Positions 18,649-26,377 of a DNA stretch of 64,000 nucleotides are shown here, piece after piece. Origin of the DNA: UBA1740 sp045587025 (GTDB lineage Bacteria; Bacillota; Clostridia; Oscillospirales; CAG-272); NCBI GenBank assembly GCA_045587025.1, contig JAZNBK010000053.1, forward strand, positions 1-64,000. The letters are read 5' to 3'. The notes beneath the pieces are model-generated. The model had not been told where the DNA came from. It worked only from the letters and a program-made list of their open reading frames with translations, and searched no databases. The translations under genes and the position numbers were made by a program. Each line of letters begins with the position of its first letter. Positions within the stretch are counted from its first letter, which is position 1.

Positions 18649-19028
18649 TTATGCTAATGTATACTGAGAAATTGCTTTGCAAATCTCTTTGACATCTGTG
18701 CTTTGCGTAAACTGGAATTTAACTTTTCCTACGCCAGACATGTAAATTTCCAATTCTGCATCCAAATCAAAAAATCCAGCAGTTTCCAAAGAAAATGTGC
18801 TTATTTTGCTATAAGGAATAGAAGTATAGTCTTGCTTTTTGCCGGTAAGTCCTTGAACATTGATAGCAATAATACGCTTGTTGGTGAAAACTACACCATC
18901 GCGCACGCTCTTGTATGTACTAATTATGTCTTCCCCGTCAATCAGAAAATCATTAATTATTTTTCCAAACTCATCATTGTTTGCTTTTTTTAGTCTTGCA
19001 AAAAACCATTGCTGTTAAAATCAATCAT
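18649..19028 (-). pseudogene. Frameshifted bacterial PH-domain protein gene
   Basis: The readable C-terminal part (85 codons to 18649, with motifs FTNKRIIAI, GLTGKKQDYTSIPYSKI and LDAELEIYMSG) matches the bacterial PH-domain family (PF08000-like). The missing N-terminus is present upstream in another frame: an ATG at 19028 with AGAGGGAG encodes MIDFNSNG, and after a T6 run (19000-19005 on the plus strand) the frame breaks and hits a stop. Adding one T would give MIDFNSNGFFARLKKANN... continuous with the rest, about 126 aa in total, the normal family length. It is either a pseudogene, a slippage-controlled gene or a sequence error. Confidence 0.75.
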
Positions 19029-19208
19029 TTTGTTTTCTCCCTCTAAAAAATAAAAAGTGCGCCCCAATTGGAGTGCACGAAAAAACGCATCTCCAATTGT
19101 TGCTATACAAATCTTTACCACTAGCCAGAGCAAGCGGAAAAGGGAGTATGCATTTTTGCCAAAGATAAAACTGCCCACTCTGAACTATAGTTATTAGATT
19201 TGTATAAC
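19029..19208 (-). ncRNA. Structured leader RNA, copy B (upstream of the PH-domain gene)
   Basis: This leader of about 180 nt starts after a TTGACA-17-TATGCT promoter. It contains an 11-bp perfect long-range stem (TATACAAATCT at 19206-19196 with AGATTTGTATA at 19114-19104). An inner strand (19157-19143) is complementary to a strand just after that stem (19094-19081); they pair through 14 bp with one bulge and one wobble. An intrinsic terminator then lies right before the Shine-Dalgarno. The conserved block CAATTGGAG.TGCGTTTTT and this topology are shared with copy A at 55110-55337, upstream of an unrelated gene. The function is unknown; attenuation of the downstream gene or a released small RNA are both possible. 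Confidence 0.7.
19045..19078 (-). terminator. Intrinsic terminator ahead of the PH-domain gene
   Basis: On the minus strand a hairpin between GTGCACTCC and GGGGCGCAC is followed by TTTTTATTTTTT. The Shine-Dalgarno AGAGGGAG starts immediately after it. The upstream AATTGGAG (19097-19090) is complementary to CTCCAATT in this hairpin and could act as an anti-terminator. Confidence 0.75.
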
Positions 19209-19214
19209 GAATAC

Positions 19215-19243
19215 AGCATATCACATTCAGGATGAATTGTCAA
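19215..19243 (-). promoter_or_regulatory. Promoter of leader copy B / PH-domain gene
   Basis: On the minus strand TTGACA (19243-19238), a 17-bp spacer ending in TGTGA and TATGCT (19220-19215). The TGTGATATRCT block is also present in front of leader copy A. Confidence 0.75.
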
Positions 19244-19339
19244 TAAATTCCCCCAAATATAGGACACATAATCCTATAAAAATATGATTTTAGGGAACCG
19301 GACAAGGAGTGAGATATACACCTTGCGATAATTATGTGT

Positions 19340-20257
19340 TCAATCGTTAAACGGTATGTCAAAATACTTTAACAACGCTTTATATGTGTCTTGACCGTCA
19401 AGACAGGTTTCGATAAGAAATACCCTCTCTCTATTCCATTCCTTTAACCCACGATAATAAAACATCTTTTTGCTATCTTCAATGATGAATGGAACAATAT
19501 TAAAGCGTAGGCATTCTTTGAAGGTTATCAATCTTCCGACTCTGCCGTTTCCGTCCTGAAACGGATGGATCTTCTCAAAATCGTGATGCATTTTGATGAT
19601 ATCTTCAATGCTTGTATCGGATATTTCAGCATACACATCAAGAAGTTTTTTCATTTCTCCCGCAACCTCAGCCGGTGGCGTGGTGTCCTGACCACCTACA
19701 ACGTTAGCTCTTGCTTTATATTCGCCTACATTAAACCAAGATAAATGCGAATCCTTTGTGCCGGTCTTTAAGATTTTGTGCAATGTCTTAATAACATCTT
19801 CTGTAAGCGGTTCTTCGGCACAGTCAATGATATAATCAATGGCGCGGAAGTGATTTGCTGTTTCGATAATATCGTCAACAGGAACGCCTTGTTCCGCTCC
19901 GATAGTATTCGTTTCAAATATAAGACGGGTTTGATCTTCCGAAAGCTTACTGCCTTCAATGCGGTTAGAATTATACGTAAGCCGCACTTGCGTTTCGTGA
20001 TAAAGTCCACCGCTAATTTTGGCATATTTTTCTTCTCTTAACACTTGCAGTATTTTATTGTCACTCACTTCGATAACGATATCTTCCTTTTCGCAATCAA
20101 AAAAATCGCACAAGCGAACGATAACGTTATCGGAAAGCTTTTCACCTTTGCCAATTTTGGCAATCGTACGCGAGGATATGCCAAGCTCCCTTGTAAGTTC
20201 GGATTTTTTCATGCCTTTTAATTTGAGCAGATGATTTAAGCCATCATAAGAATACAT
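19340..20257 (-). CDS. HTH-Fic family AMP-transferase (class II)
   Basis: This 305-aa protein has an XRE-type helix-turn-helix at about residues 1-65 (ELTRELGISSRTIAKIGKG) and a Fic domain with the complete catalytic motif HPFQDGNGRVGR (231-242). Fic enzymes usually transfer AMP from ATP to a hydroxyl of a target protein. The auto-inhibitory motif SNRIEG (S97-xxx-E101-G102) lies before the Fic core, as in class II Fic proteins. No separate antitoxin gene is adjacent, which fits self-inhibition. Base composition is lower in GC than the flanking core genes. Its promoter is surrounded by CTTTACTT/AAGTAAAG repeats, suggesting autoregulation by the fused HTH. Confidence 0.9.
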   Translation of the reverse strand: MYSYDGLNHLLKLKGMKKSELTRELGISSRTIAKIGKGEKLSDNVIVRLCDFFDCEKEDIVIEVSDNKILQVLREEKYAKISGGLYHETQVRLTYNSNRIEGSKLSEDQTRLIFETNTIGAEQGVPVDDIIETANHFRAIDYIIDCAEEPLTEDVIKTLHKILKTGTKDSHLSWFNVGEYKARANVVGGQDTTPPAEVAGEMKKLLDVYAEISDTSIEDIIKMHHDFEKIHPFQDGNGRVGRLITFKECLRFNIVPFIIEDSKKMFYYRGLKEWNRERVFLIETCLDGQDTYKALLKYFDIPFND

Positions 20258-20275
20258 AGTACACCCCCCTAAATT

Positions 20276-20345
20276 CTTTACTTATTATAACATATTATTC
20301 CCAAAAAGTAAAGATATTATTGCAAAATAATAATAAAAAGTAAAG
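20276..20345. repeat. CTTTACTT/AAGTAAAG repeats around the fic promoter
   Basis: One CTTTACTT (20276-20283) and two AAGTAAAG copies (20306-20313 and 20338-20345) flank and overlap the minus-strand fic promoter. The first two form an inverted repeat across the -10/-35 region. This fits an operator for the HTH domain of the Fic protein, but binding is inferred only. Confidence 0.5.
20284..20312 (-). promoter_or_regulatory. Promoter of the HTH-Fic gene
   Basis: On the minus strand TTTACT (20312-20307), a 17-bp spacer and TATAAT (20289-20284), 26 bp before the ATG at 20257. The Shine-Dalgarno is an unusual G-run (AGGGGGGTG). Confidence 0.75.
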
Positions 20346-20370
20346 AAAAAGCATGCCTTTTAGCGTGCTT
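20342..20370 (-). terminator. Terminator of tRNA-Arg
   Basis: On the minus strand AAGCACGC, a 6-nt loop and GCATGCTT are followed by a T-rich tail, immediately 3' of the encoded CCA end. The hairpin overlaps the distal fic repeat. Confidence 0.75.
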
Positions 20371-20444
20371 GGCACCCGCAACAGGAATCGAACCTGTAAC
20401 TAACCCTTAGGAGGGGTTTATTATATCCATTTAACTATGCAGGC
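20370..20444 (-). tRNA. tRNA-Arg (anticodon CCT), CCA encoded
   Basis: The minus strand folds into a full cloverleaf: acceptor GCCTGCA/TGCGGGT, D-stem GTTA/TAAT, anticodon stem AACCC/GGGTT with loop CTCCTAA (anticodon CCT, reading AGG), and T-arm ACAGG-TTCGATT-CCTGT. Discriminator G is followed by an encoded CCA. It is divergent from ppdK. Confidence 0.93.
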
Positions 20445-20588
20445 GTGATATTTAATTGTTTTTTTCGCTCTATTATTGTATCATATTTAATTTTGCTTTG
20501 CAAGGGCTTTTTGGAAATTATTTTGCTATTTATAATTGTTAACAAAATGTAAAGATTAAGAGTTTATGGACAAAAATTCCCAAAAAAG

Positions 20589-20617
20589 TGGAAATTATTG
20601 CTTATTTATGTTATAAT
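20589..20617 (+). promoter_or_regulatory. Promoter of ppdK
   Basis: A perfect TATAAT (20612-20617) lies 17 bp after a weak -35 TGGAAA (20589-20594). The leader is about 70 nt and AT-rich. Confidence 0.55.
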
Positions 20618-20692
20618 AACTGATGCGATTGTTGTTTTTATATTAAAAAAGGAAAAACAAAATATTACATTTTAAAATGGAGGATTAGAAAG

Positions 20693-23323
20693 ATGAGCAA
20701 AAAGTATGTTTATCTCTTCACCGAGGGCAACGGTTCTATGCGTGAGCTTCTCGGCGGTAAAGGCGCTAACCTTGCCGAAATGACCAACCTTGGTCTTCCT
20801 GTACCTCAGGGCTTCACAATTTCTACCGAAGCTTGTACACAGTACTATGAGGACGGACAAAAAATTAACGCTGATATTCAGGCGGAAATCATGGAAAATA
20901 TCGAGAAGATGGAGCAGATTACCGGCAAAAAGTTCGGCGACCTTGAAAATCCCCTTCTCGTTTCCGTTCGTTCCGGCGCACGCGCTTCTATGCCCGGTAT
21001 GATGGATACAATTCTTAACCTCGGCTTGAACGAGGACGTCGTTGAGGTTATAGCGAAAAAGTCGGGCAATCCCAGATGGGCTTACGACTGCTACAGAAGA
21101 TTTATTCAGATGTACTCCGACGTAGTTATGGAAGTAGGTAAAAAGTATTTCGAAGAGCTTATCGACGAAATGAAGGCGAAAAAGGGCGTTACTCAGGACG
21201 TTGATCTTTCGGCTGACGACCTCAAGGAGCTTGCTAATCAGTTCAAAGCAGAATACAAGAACAAGATCGGCTCTGACTTCCCCTCCGACCCCAAGGAACA
21301 GCTTCTTGGCGCAGTTAAAGCAGTATTCCGTTCTTGGGACAACCCCAGAGCTAACGTATACCGCCGCGACAACGATATCCCCTATAGCTGGGGTACGGCA
21401 GTAAACGTACAGGCAATGGCATTCGGTAACATGGGCGATAACTGCGGTACAGGCGTTGCCTTTACCCGTGATCCCTCTACCGGTGAGAAGAAGCTCATGG
21501 GCGAATTCCTTACCAATGCGCAGGGCGAGGACGTTGTTGCAGGCGTTCGTACTCCTATGCCTATCGCAGAAATGGCTAACAAATTCCCCGCTGCCTTCGA
21601 ACAGTTCAAGAAGGTTTGCGAAATTCTCGAAAATCACTATCATGATATGCAGGATATGGAGTTCACCGTTGAAAACGAAAAGCTCTATATGCTCCAGACC
21701 AGAAACGGTAAGAGAACTGCTCCCGCAGCTCTCCAGATCGCAGTTGACCTCGTAGCAGAGGGACACAAGACCAAGGAAGAGGCCGTTCTTATGATCGACC
21801 CCAGAAACCTTGACACTCTCCTTCACCCCCAATTTGACGCAAAGGCACTCAAAGCCGCTACTCCTATGGGACGCGGTCTTGGCGCATCTCCCGGAGCTGC
21901 TTGCGGTCAGGTAGTATTCTCCGCAGAGGATGCTGAAAAGTGGAAGGAAGCAGGCAAGAAGGTTGTTCTTGTTCGTCTCGAAACCTCTCCCGAGGACATT
22001 ACGGGTATGAAGGCATCTCAGGGTATCCTCACCGTTCGTGGCGGTATGACCTCTCATGCAGCAGTTGTTGCAAGAGGTATGGGTAAGTGCTGCGTTTCCG
22101 GATGCGGCGAAATCGCTATGGACGAGGAGAACAAAAAGTTCACTCTCGCAGGTAAAACCTTCCACGAGGGCGACTACATCTCTATCGATGGCTCTACCGG
22201 TAACATTTACGACGGTATCATTCCTACCGTTGACGCAGAAATTTCCGGAAACTTCGGCACAATCATGGGTTGGGCTGATGAGTTCCGTACTCTTAAGGTA
22301 AGAACAAACGCTGATACTCCCGCAGACGCTAAGAGAGCTCGTGTGCTCGGCGCAGAGGGTATCGGTCTTTGCCGTACCGAGCATATGTTCTTTGAAGCTG
22401 ACAGAATTGCCGCTTTCAGAGAAATGATTTGCGCAGATACTGCTGAAGCAAGAGAAATAGCTCTTGAAAAGATTCTTCCCTATCAGCAGTCCGACTTTGA
22501 AGGAATCTACGAGGCGCTCGAGGGCACACCCGTATGTATAAGATTCCTTGATCCTCCGCTTCACGAATTCGTTCCTCAGACCGAGGAGGACATTGCTCTT
22601 CTCGCTAAGGCGCAGGGCAAGACCGTTGAGGACATCAAGGCAATCATCGCTTCTCTGCATGAATTCAACCCCATGATGGGACACAGAGGATGCCGTCTTG
22701 CAGTTACCTATCCTGAAATTGCGAAGATGCAGACCAAGGCAGTTATTCGCGCTGCTATAAACGTTCAGAAGAAGCACCCCGAATGGACTATGGTTCCTGA
22801 AATTATGATTCCTCTCGTAGGCGACGTTAAGGAGCTTAAGTTCGTTAAGAACGTAGTTGTCGCTACCGCAGACGCTGAAATCGCAGCTGCAGGCGTATCC
22901 CTCAAGTACGAGGTTGGTACGATGATCGAGATTCCTCGTGCATGCCTTACCGCAGATGAAATCGCAGCAAACGCTGACTTCTTCTGCTTCGGTACTAACG
23001 ACCTTACCCAGATGACTTACGGCTTCTCCCGTGATGACGCAGGTAAGTTCCTCGGCGCTTACTACGACGCTAAGATTTTTGAAAACGATCCCTTCGCAAA
23101 GCTCGACCAGACCGGTGTCGGCAAGCTTATGAATATGGCGGTTGCCCTCGGCAGACCCGTAAATAAGAACCTCCACGTAGGTATTTGCGGTGAGCACGGC
23201 GGCGATCCCACGTCGGTAGAATTCTGCCATGAAATTGGTCTTGACTACGTTTCCTGCTCGCCCTTCCGTGTTCCGATCGCAAGACTTGCGGCAGCACAGG
23301 CAGCTATTAAGGAATCCAAGTAA
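20693..23323 (+). CDS. ppdK: Pyruvate, phosphate dikinase
   Basis: This cytoplasmic enzyme interconverts pyruvate + ATP + Pi with PEP + AMP + PPi. In anaerobic Clostridia it serves PPi-linked glycolysis or gluconeogenesis. The 876-aa product has the ATP-grasp N-terminus (GGKGANLAEM), the swivelling phosphohistidine domain with GGMTSHAAVVARGMGK, whose histidine is residue 455 as in the well-studied clostridial enzyme, and a C-terminal PEP-binding TIM barrel (FGTNDLTQMTYGFSRDD). It has its own promoter and terminator. Codon use is that of a highly expressed gene; a long open frame on the opposite strand is a by-product of that bias. Confidence 0.98.
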   Translation: MSKKYVYLFTEGNGSMRELLGGKGANLAEMTNLGLPVPQGFTISTEACTQYYEDGQKINADIQAEIMENIEKMEQITGKKFGDLENPLLVSVRSGARASMPGMMDTILNLGLNEDVVEVIAKKSGNPRWAYDCYRRFIQMYSDVVMEVGKKYFEELIDEMKAKKGVTQDVDLSADDLKELANQFKAEYKNKIGSDFPSDPKEQLLGAVKAVFRSWDNPRANVYRRDNDIPYSWGTAVNVQAMAFGNMGDNCGTGVAFTRDPSTGEKKLMGEFLTNAQGEDVVAGVRTPMPIAEMANKFPAAFEQFKKVCEILENHYHDMQDMEFTVENEKLYMLQTRNGKRTAPAALQIAVDLVAEGHKTKEEAVLMIDPRNLDTLLHPQFDAKALKAATPMGRGLGASPGAACGQVVFSAEDAEKWKEAGKKVVLVRLETSPEDITGMKASQGILTVRGGMTSHAAVVARGMGKCCVSGCGEIAMDEENKKFTLAGKTFHEGDYISIDGSTGNIYDGIIPTVDAEISGNFGTIMGWADEFRTLKVRTNADTPADAKRARVLGAEGIGLCRTEHMFFEADRIAAFREMICADTAEAREIALEKILPYQQSDFEGIYEALEGTPVCIRFLDPPLHEFVPQTEEDIALLAKAQGKTVEDIKAIIASLHEFNPMMGHRGCRLAVTYPEIAKMQTKAVIRAAINVQKKHPEWTMVPEIMIPLVGDVKELKFVKNVVVATADAEIAAAGVSLKYEVGTMIEIPRACLTADEIAANADFFCFGTNDLTQMTYGFSRDDAGKFLGAYYDAKIFENDPFAKLDQTGVGKLMNMAVALGRPVNKNLHVGICGEHGGDPTSVEFCHEIGLDYVSCSPFRVPIARLAAAQAAIKESK

Positions 23324-23339
23324 TTACTTTTGTTTGCAA

Positions 23340-23373
23340 TCAAGCCCCCTTGAATAAATTCTAGGGGGCTTGA
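23340..23373 (+). terminator. Hairpin after ppdK
   Basis: A perfect 11-bp GC-rich stem TCAAGCCCCCT/AGGGGGCTTGA with a 12-nt loop. The following T-run is poor, so it may stabilise the mRNA end as much as terminate. Confidence 0.65.
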
Positions 23374-23424
23374 GTTATAAAATAATATTTATATATAAAA
23401 CAACGTTTAAAGAGGAAATATTTT

Positions 23425-23766
23425 ATGACTACTGTTCTCACAATATTAATCGGCTGTTATATCCTTTACTTTGTTTTTATGAATATATACTCTGCCTTTG
23501 ATCATTGCGGCTGGGATACAGATTCAAATCCTGACCCAAATGCTAAAATTATCGACATTTCAAGCAAGGAAGTTCAATATGCCAAAAATGGAGTAAAATA
23601 CAAAACAACAGTAAAATTTTCAGATGGTTTTTACTTTGTAACATATAAAACCGATCGCAAAGATAAGTTATTTACATATCAAATTTCTATCGATCAACAA
23701 TTATATGATAAAATAATTTCTAAAGCCGTACAAAAGCACCTCGAAGCCATAAAAAAACGATTTTGA
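23425..23766 (+). CDS. Hypothetical membrane-anchored protein
   Basis: I do not recognise this 113-aa protein. It has an N-terminal hydrophobic segment (about residues 4-22, LTILIGCYILYFVFMNIYS) that would anchor it in the membrane, and a soluble part with a mixed alpha/beta pattern and many lysines. AGAGGAAA precedes the ATG. Its AT-rich codon use contrasts with ppdK, pointing to an accessory gene. It may be transcribed by read-through from ppdK. Confidence 0.6.
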   Translation: MTTVLTILIGCYILYFVFMNIYSAFDHCGWDTDSNPDPNAKIIDISSKEVQYAKNGVKYKTTVKFSDGFYFVTYKTDRKDKLFTYQISIDQQLYDKIISKAVQKHLEAIKKRF

Positions 23767-23770
23767 TAGC

Positions 23771-23810
23771 AAAAAGGCCTTGAAGCTTTTTTCAGGTTCT
23801 TTTTGTTTTT
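23771..23810 (+). terminator. Probable terminator after the 113-aa gene
   Basis: An imperfect stem from AAAAAGGCCTTGAA to TTCAGGTTCTTTTT is followed by further T-runs. Confidence 0.55.
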
Positions 23811-23899
23811 TTGCTTTGTTTTTGTGATTTTTTGAAAGCTCTTGCTTTTACTTGCAAATTATTGTATACTTATATATAGTTAAAAAAAGGTGGCAAAAA

Positions 23900-24412
23900 A
23901 TGAGAAAATTCAGAAAATATAAACCTTTCTTTACAAATCTTTTAGTATTTCTTGTTTTGCTTGCTGCTTTGTTTTTCTTTCTAAACAAGGAATTCAGGTC
24001 TAATATTCCAAGCTGGGAAAACAATCTTTCGCTCGAAGAGCTGATAAAGCTACATAAATATACTCTGCCGAAAGCGCCCGAGGGCTACGTGAGTATAGGT
24101 ACGTTTAAGCTCACCGCATATTGCCCCTGTGAAAAGTGCTGTGGCGTATGGGCTGAAGGGCGTCCGACCGATGAAAACGGAGAAATCGTAATTACCGCAT
24201 CGGGAGAAAGAGCCGAGCAGGGATTAACCGTAGCGGCTGATATCGACCTTTTGCCCTTCGGCACCTCGCTTTTGATAGACGGCAAGGAGTATATAGTGCA
24301 GGACAGAGGCGGCGCAATCAAGAAAAAACGCCTGGACGTCTATTTTGAGGACCACGAGCAAGCCCGTAACTTTGGCGTTCAATATAGAGAGGTCTATATA
24401 AAGATTGAATAA
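23900..24412 (+). CDS. Membrane-anchored 3D-domain protein
   Basis: This protein of about 170 aa has an N-terminal transmembrane segment (LLVFLVLLAALFFFL) and a C-terminal 3D domain (about 60-170). The domain has the cysteine-rich start FKLTAYCPCEKCCG, the AADIDLLPFGTSLLIDG core and the QDRGGAIKKKRLDVYF signature with conserved aspartates. The 3D (MltA/RlpA-related double-psi barrel) fold is found in cell-wall lytic and resuscitation-type proteins. I chose the ATG at 23900, because AAAGGTGG lies six bases upstream; an earlier in-frame start at 23852 has no such site. Confidence 0.85.
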   Translation: MRKFRKYKPFFTNLLVFLVLLAALFFFLNKEFRSNIPSWENNLSLEELIKLHKYTLPKAPEGYVSIGTFKLTAYCPCEKCCGVWAEGRPTDENGEIVITASGERAEQGLTVAADIDLLPFGTSLLIDGKEYIVQDRGGAIKKKRLDVYFEDHEQARNFGVQYREVYIKIE

Positions 24413-24418
24413 TAACGA

Positions 24419-24457
24419 AAAAAGCAACGGAAGTCAAATGAAAATCCGTTGCTTTTT
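24419..24457. terminator. Bidirectional terminator between the 3D gene and the ABC exporter
   Basis: A 13-bp perfect stem AAAAAGCAACGGA/TCCGTTGCTTTTT with a 13-nt loop separates two convergent transcription units. Confidence 0.9.
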
Positions 24458-24469
24458 ATATTTAAAGGT

Positions 24470-26377
24470 TTATTCAAGCTCAAACGCGCCCGTATAAAGA
24501 CGGTAATAGGTTCCCTTTTCGCTTATCAGCTTCTCGTGGTTACCGCGCTCGATAATTTTTCCGTGGTCAAGAACCATAATGACGTCGGAATTTTTTACGG
24601 TGGAAAGGCGGTGAGCGATAACGAATACTGTGCGTCCCTCCATGAGCTTATCCATACCTCGCTGAACTATCGCTTCGGTACGGGTATCTATCGACGAGGT
24701 CGCCTCGTCGAGTATCATAACGGGGGGATCGGCTACCGCCGCTCTCGCAATAGCGATAAGCTGTCTTTGTCCTTGAGAGAGATTAGAGCCGTTATTTGTA
24801 AGCTCGGTATTATATCCGTTCGGCAATCTCGTGATAAAATCGTCCGCGCCCGCAAGCTTTGCGGCAGCGATACATTCCTCGTCGGTCGCCTCAAGATTTC
24901 CGTAGCGAATATTCTCCATTACGGTTCCCGTAAAGAGATTCGTATCCTGTAGCACTATTCCGAGAGAACGGCGCAAATCCGATTTCTTTATTTTGTTTAT
25001 ATTTATTCCGTCGTAACGGATTTTTCCGTCGGCAATATCGTAGAAGCGATTTATGAGGTTGGTTATCGTGGTTTTTCCCGCGCCCGTCGCGCCAACGAAA
25101 GCGACCTTCTGTCCCGGCTCGGCATAGACCGAAACGCCGAAAAGAACCGGCTTACCCTCCTCGTAGGAGAAATCGACCTCGTTCAACCTTACGTCGCCTC
25201 GCAAGAGCGTGTAGGTGAGACTTCCGTCCTTGTGCGGATGCTTCCATGCCCAAACGCCTGTGCGCTCGTTTGTTTCGATAATAGAGCCATCCTCGCCGAG
25301 CTTCGCGTTTACAAGAGTTACGTATCCGTCGTCCGCCTCCGGCTTTTCATCCATTAACGAGAACAGTCGCTCGCCACCTGCCAAGCCCATTACGATAGCA
25401 TTTATCTGCTGCGAGAGCTGATTTATATTTCCTGTAAACTGTTTAGTCATATTCAGGAAAGGAACGAGCACGCTAACGTCAAAAATCATTCCTGAAATGC
25501 TGAAATTCTTCACGCCCGAAACGACGAACAAGCCGCCTACTATGGCAATCAGCACGTACAAAATATTACCTATATTCATTATGATAGGTCCAAGGGTATT
25601 GGCGAAGGCGTGCGCCCTATAGCTATCCTCAAACAAGGTGTTATTTATTTCATCAAATTCGTCTATGCTTCTCTCTTCATGGCAAAAAACCTTGATGACC
25701 TTCTGTCCGTTCATGCTTTCCTGAACGAAGCCCTCTGTTCGTCCTATCGCCTTTTGCTGACGGATAAAATATTTTGCCGAGCCGCCACCTATTTTCTTGG
25801 AAACGAACATCATCGCAATTACGCCGACTAGCAGAACCAAGGTCAGCCATACGCTGAAATAAAGCATAATTACGAAAACGCAAAGAACTATCGAAACCGA
25901 CTGCAAAAGAGCCGGCAAGGACTGCGAAACAAGCTCACGCAATGCGTCGATATCATTCGTGTAACGGCTCATAATGTCGCCGTGCTTATTGGTATCAAAA
26001 TATTTAATCGGCAGATTCTGCATTCCGTCAAACATAGTGCGACGAAGCTTACTCAAAAAGCCCTGCGTAATATGCGCCATAAGCAACGCCTGCGCAGTTA
26101 TTGCAATCAGGGAAAGTAAATACAGCGAAGCGAGAAGAATTATTTTAGGCAATATCTCCTCATACGCCATAACCCAGTTTCGTGTTTCTGCCCACTTATC
26201 AATTACGGCAATTACCTTCTGCAAAAACAAGGCGGGAACTGCCGAGGTAACTGCGGAAAAAAGTATGCAAAATATTGTAACAGGCACTAAGACAGGATAA
26301 TAATGAAAAAGCAATTTCAAAATTCTGCCGAGTGCATTTGCGTTAAATTTTCTTTTCGGCGGTGCGTTTTTATTCAT
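24470..26377 (-). CDS. ABC exporter subunit with consensus ATPase site
   Basis: The 635-aa half-transporter has six N-terminal membrane helices (to about 320) and a nucleotide-binding domain with Walker A GATGAGKTT, signature LSQGQRQ and Walker B VMILDEATSS with the catalytic glutamate, plus the H-loop IAHRLS. A stretch of about 50 residues between the two domains (near 365-410, GVWAWKHPHKDG) is an insertion found in one subunit of such pairs. Its start overlaps the preceding gene by 8 bp. Together they form a heterodimeric multidrug-type exporter of the TM287/288 or BmrCD kind. Confidence 0.92.
   Translation of the reverse strand: MNKNAPPKRKFNANALGRILKLLFHYYPVLVPVTIFCILFSAVTSAVPALFLQKVIAVIDKWAETRNWVMAYEEILPKIILLASLYLLSLIAITAQALLMAHITQGFLSKLRRTMFDGMQNLPIKYFDTNKHGDIMSRYTNDIDALRELVSQSLPALLQSVSIVLCVFVIMLYFSVWLTLVLLVGVIAMMFVSKKIGGGSAKYFIRQQKAIGRTEGFVQESMNGQKVIKVFCHEERSIDEFDEINNTLFEDSYRAHAFANTLGPIIMNIGNILYVLIAIVGGLFVVSGVKNFSISGMIFDVSVLVPFLNMTKQFTGNINQLSQQINAIVMGLAGGERLFSLMDEKPEADDGYVTLVNAKLGEDGSIIETNERTGVWAWKHPHKDGSLTYTLLRGDVRLNEVDFSYEEGKPVLFGVSVYAEPGQKVAFVGATGAGKTTITNLINRFYDIADGKIRYDGININKIKKSDLRRSLGIVLQDTNLFTGTVMENIRYGNLEATDEECIAAAKLAGADDFITRLPNGYNTELTNNGSNLSQGQRQLIAIARAAVADPPVMILDEATSSIDTRTEAIVQRGMDKLMEGRTVFVIAHRLSTVKNSDVIMVLDHGKIIERGNHEKLISEKGTYYRLYTGAFELE

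Noticed and set aside
18632..20444. The PH/Fic patch as an integrative element in tRNA-Arg
   Set aside because: The patch lies on the 3' side of the tRNA, which is suggestive, but I found no duplicated tRNA 3' end near 18640 and no integrase.
20672..23230. Long open frame of over 800 codons antisense to ppdK
   Set aside because: It lies wholly opposite a highly conserved gene, is rich in His and Cys without domains, and arises from the codon bias of ppdK.
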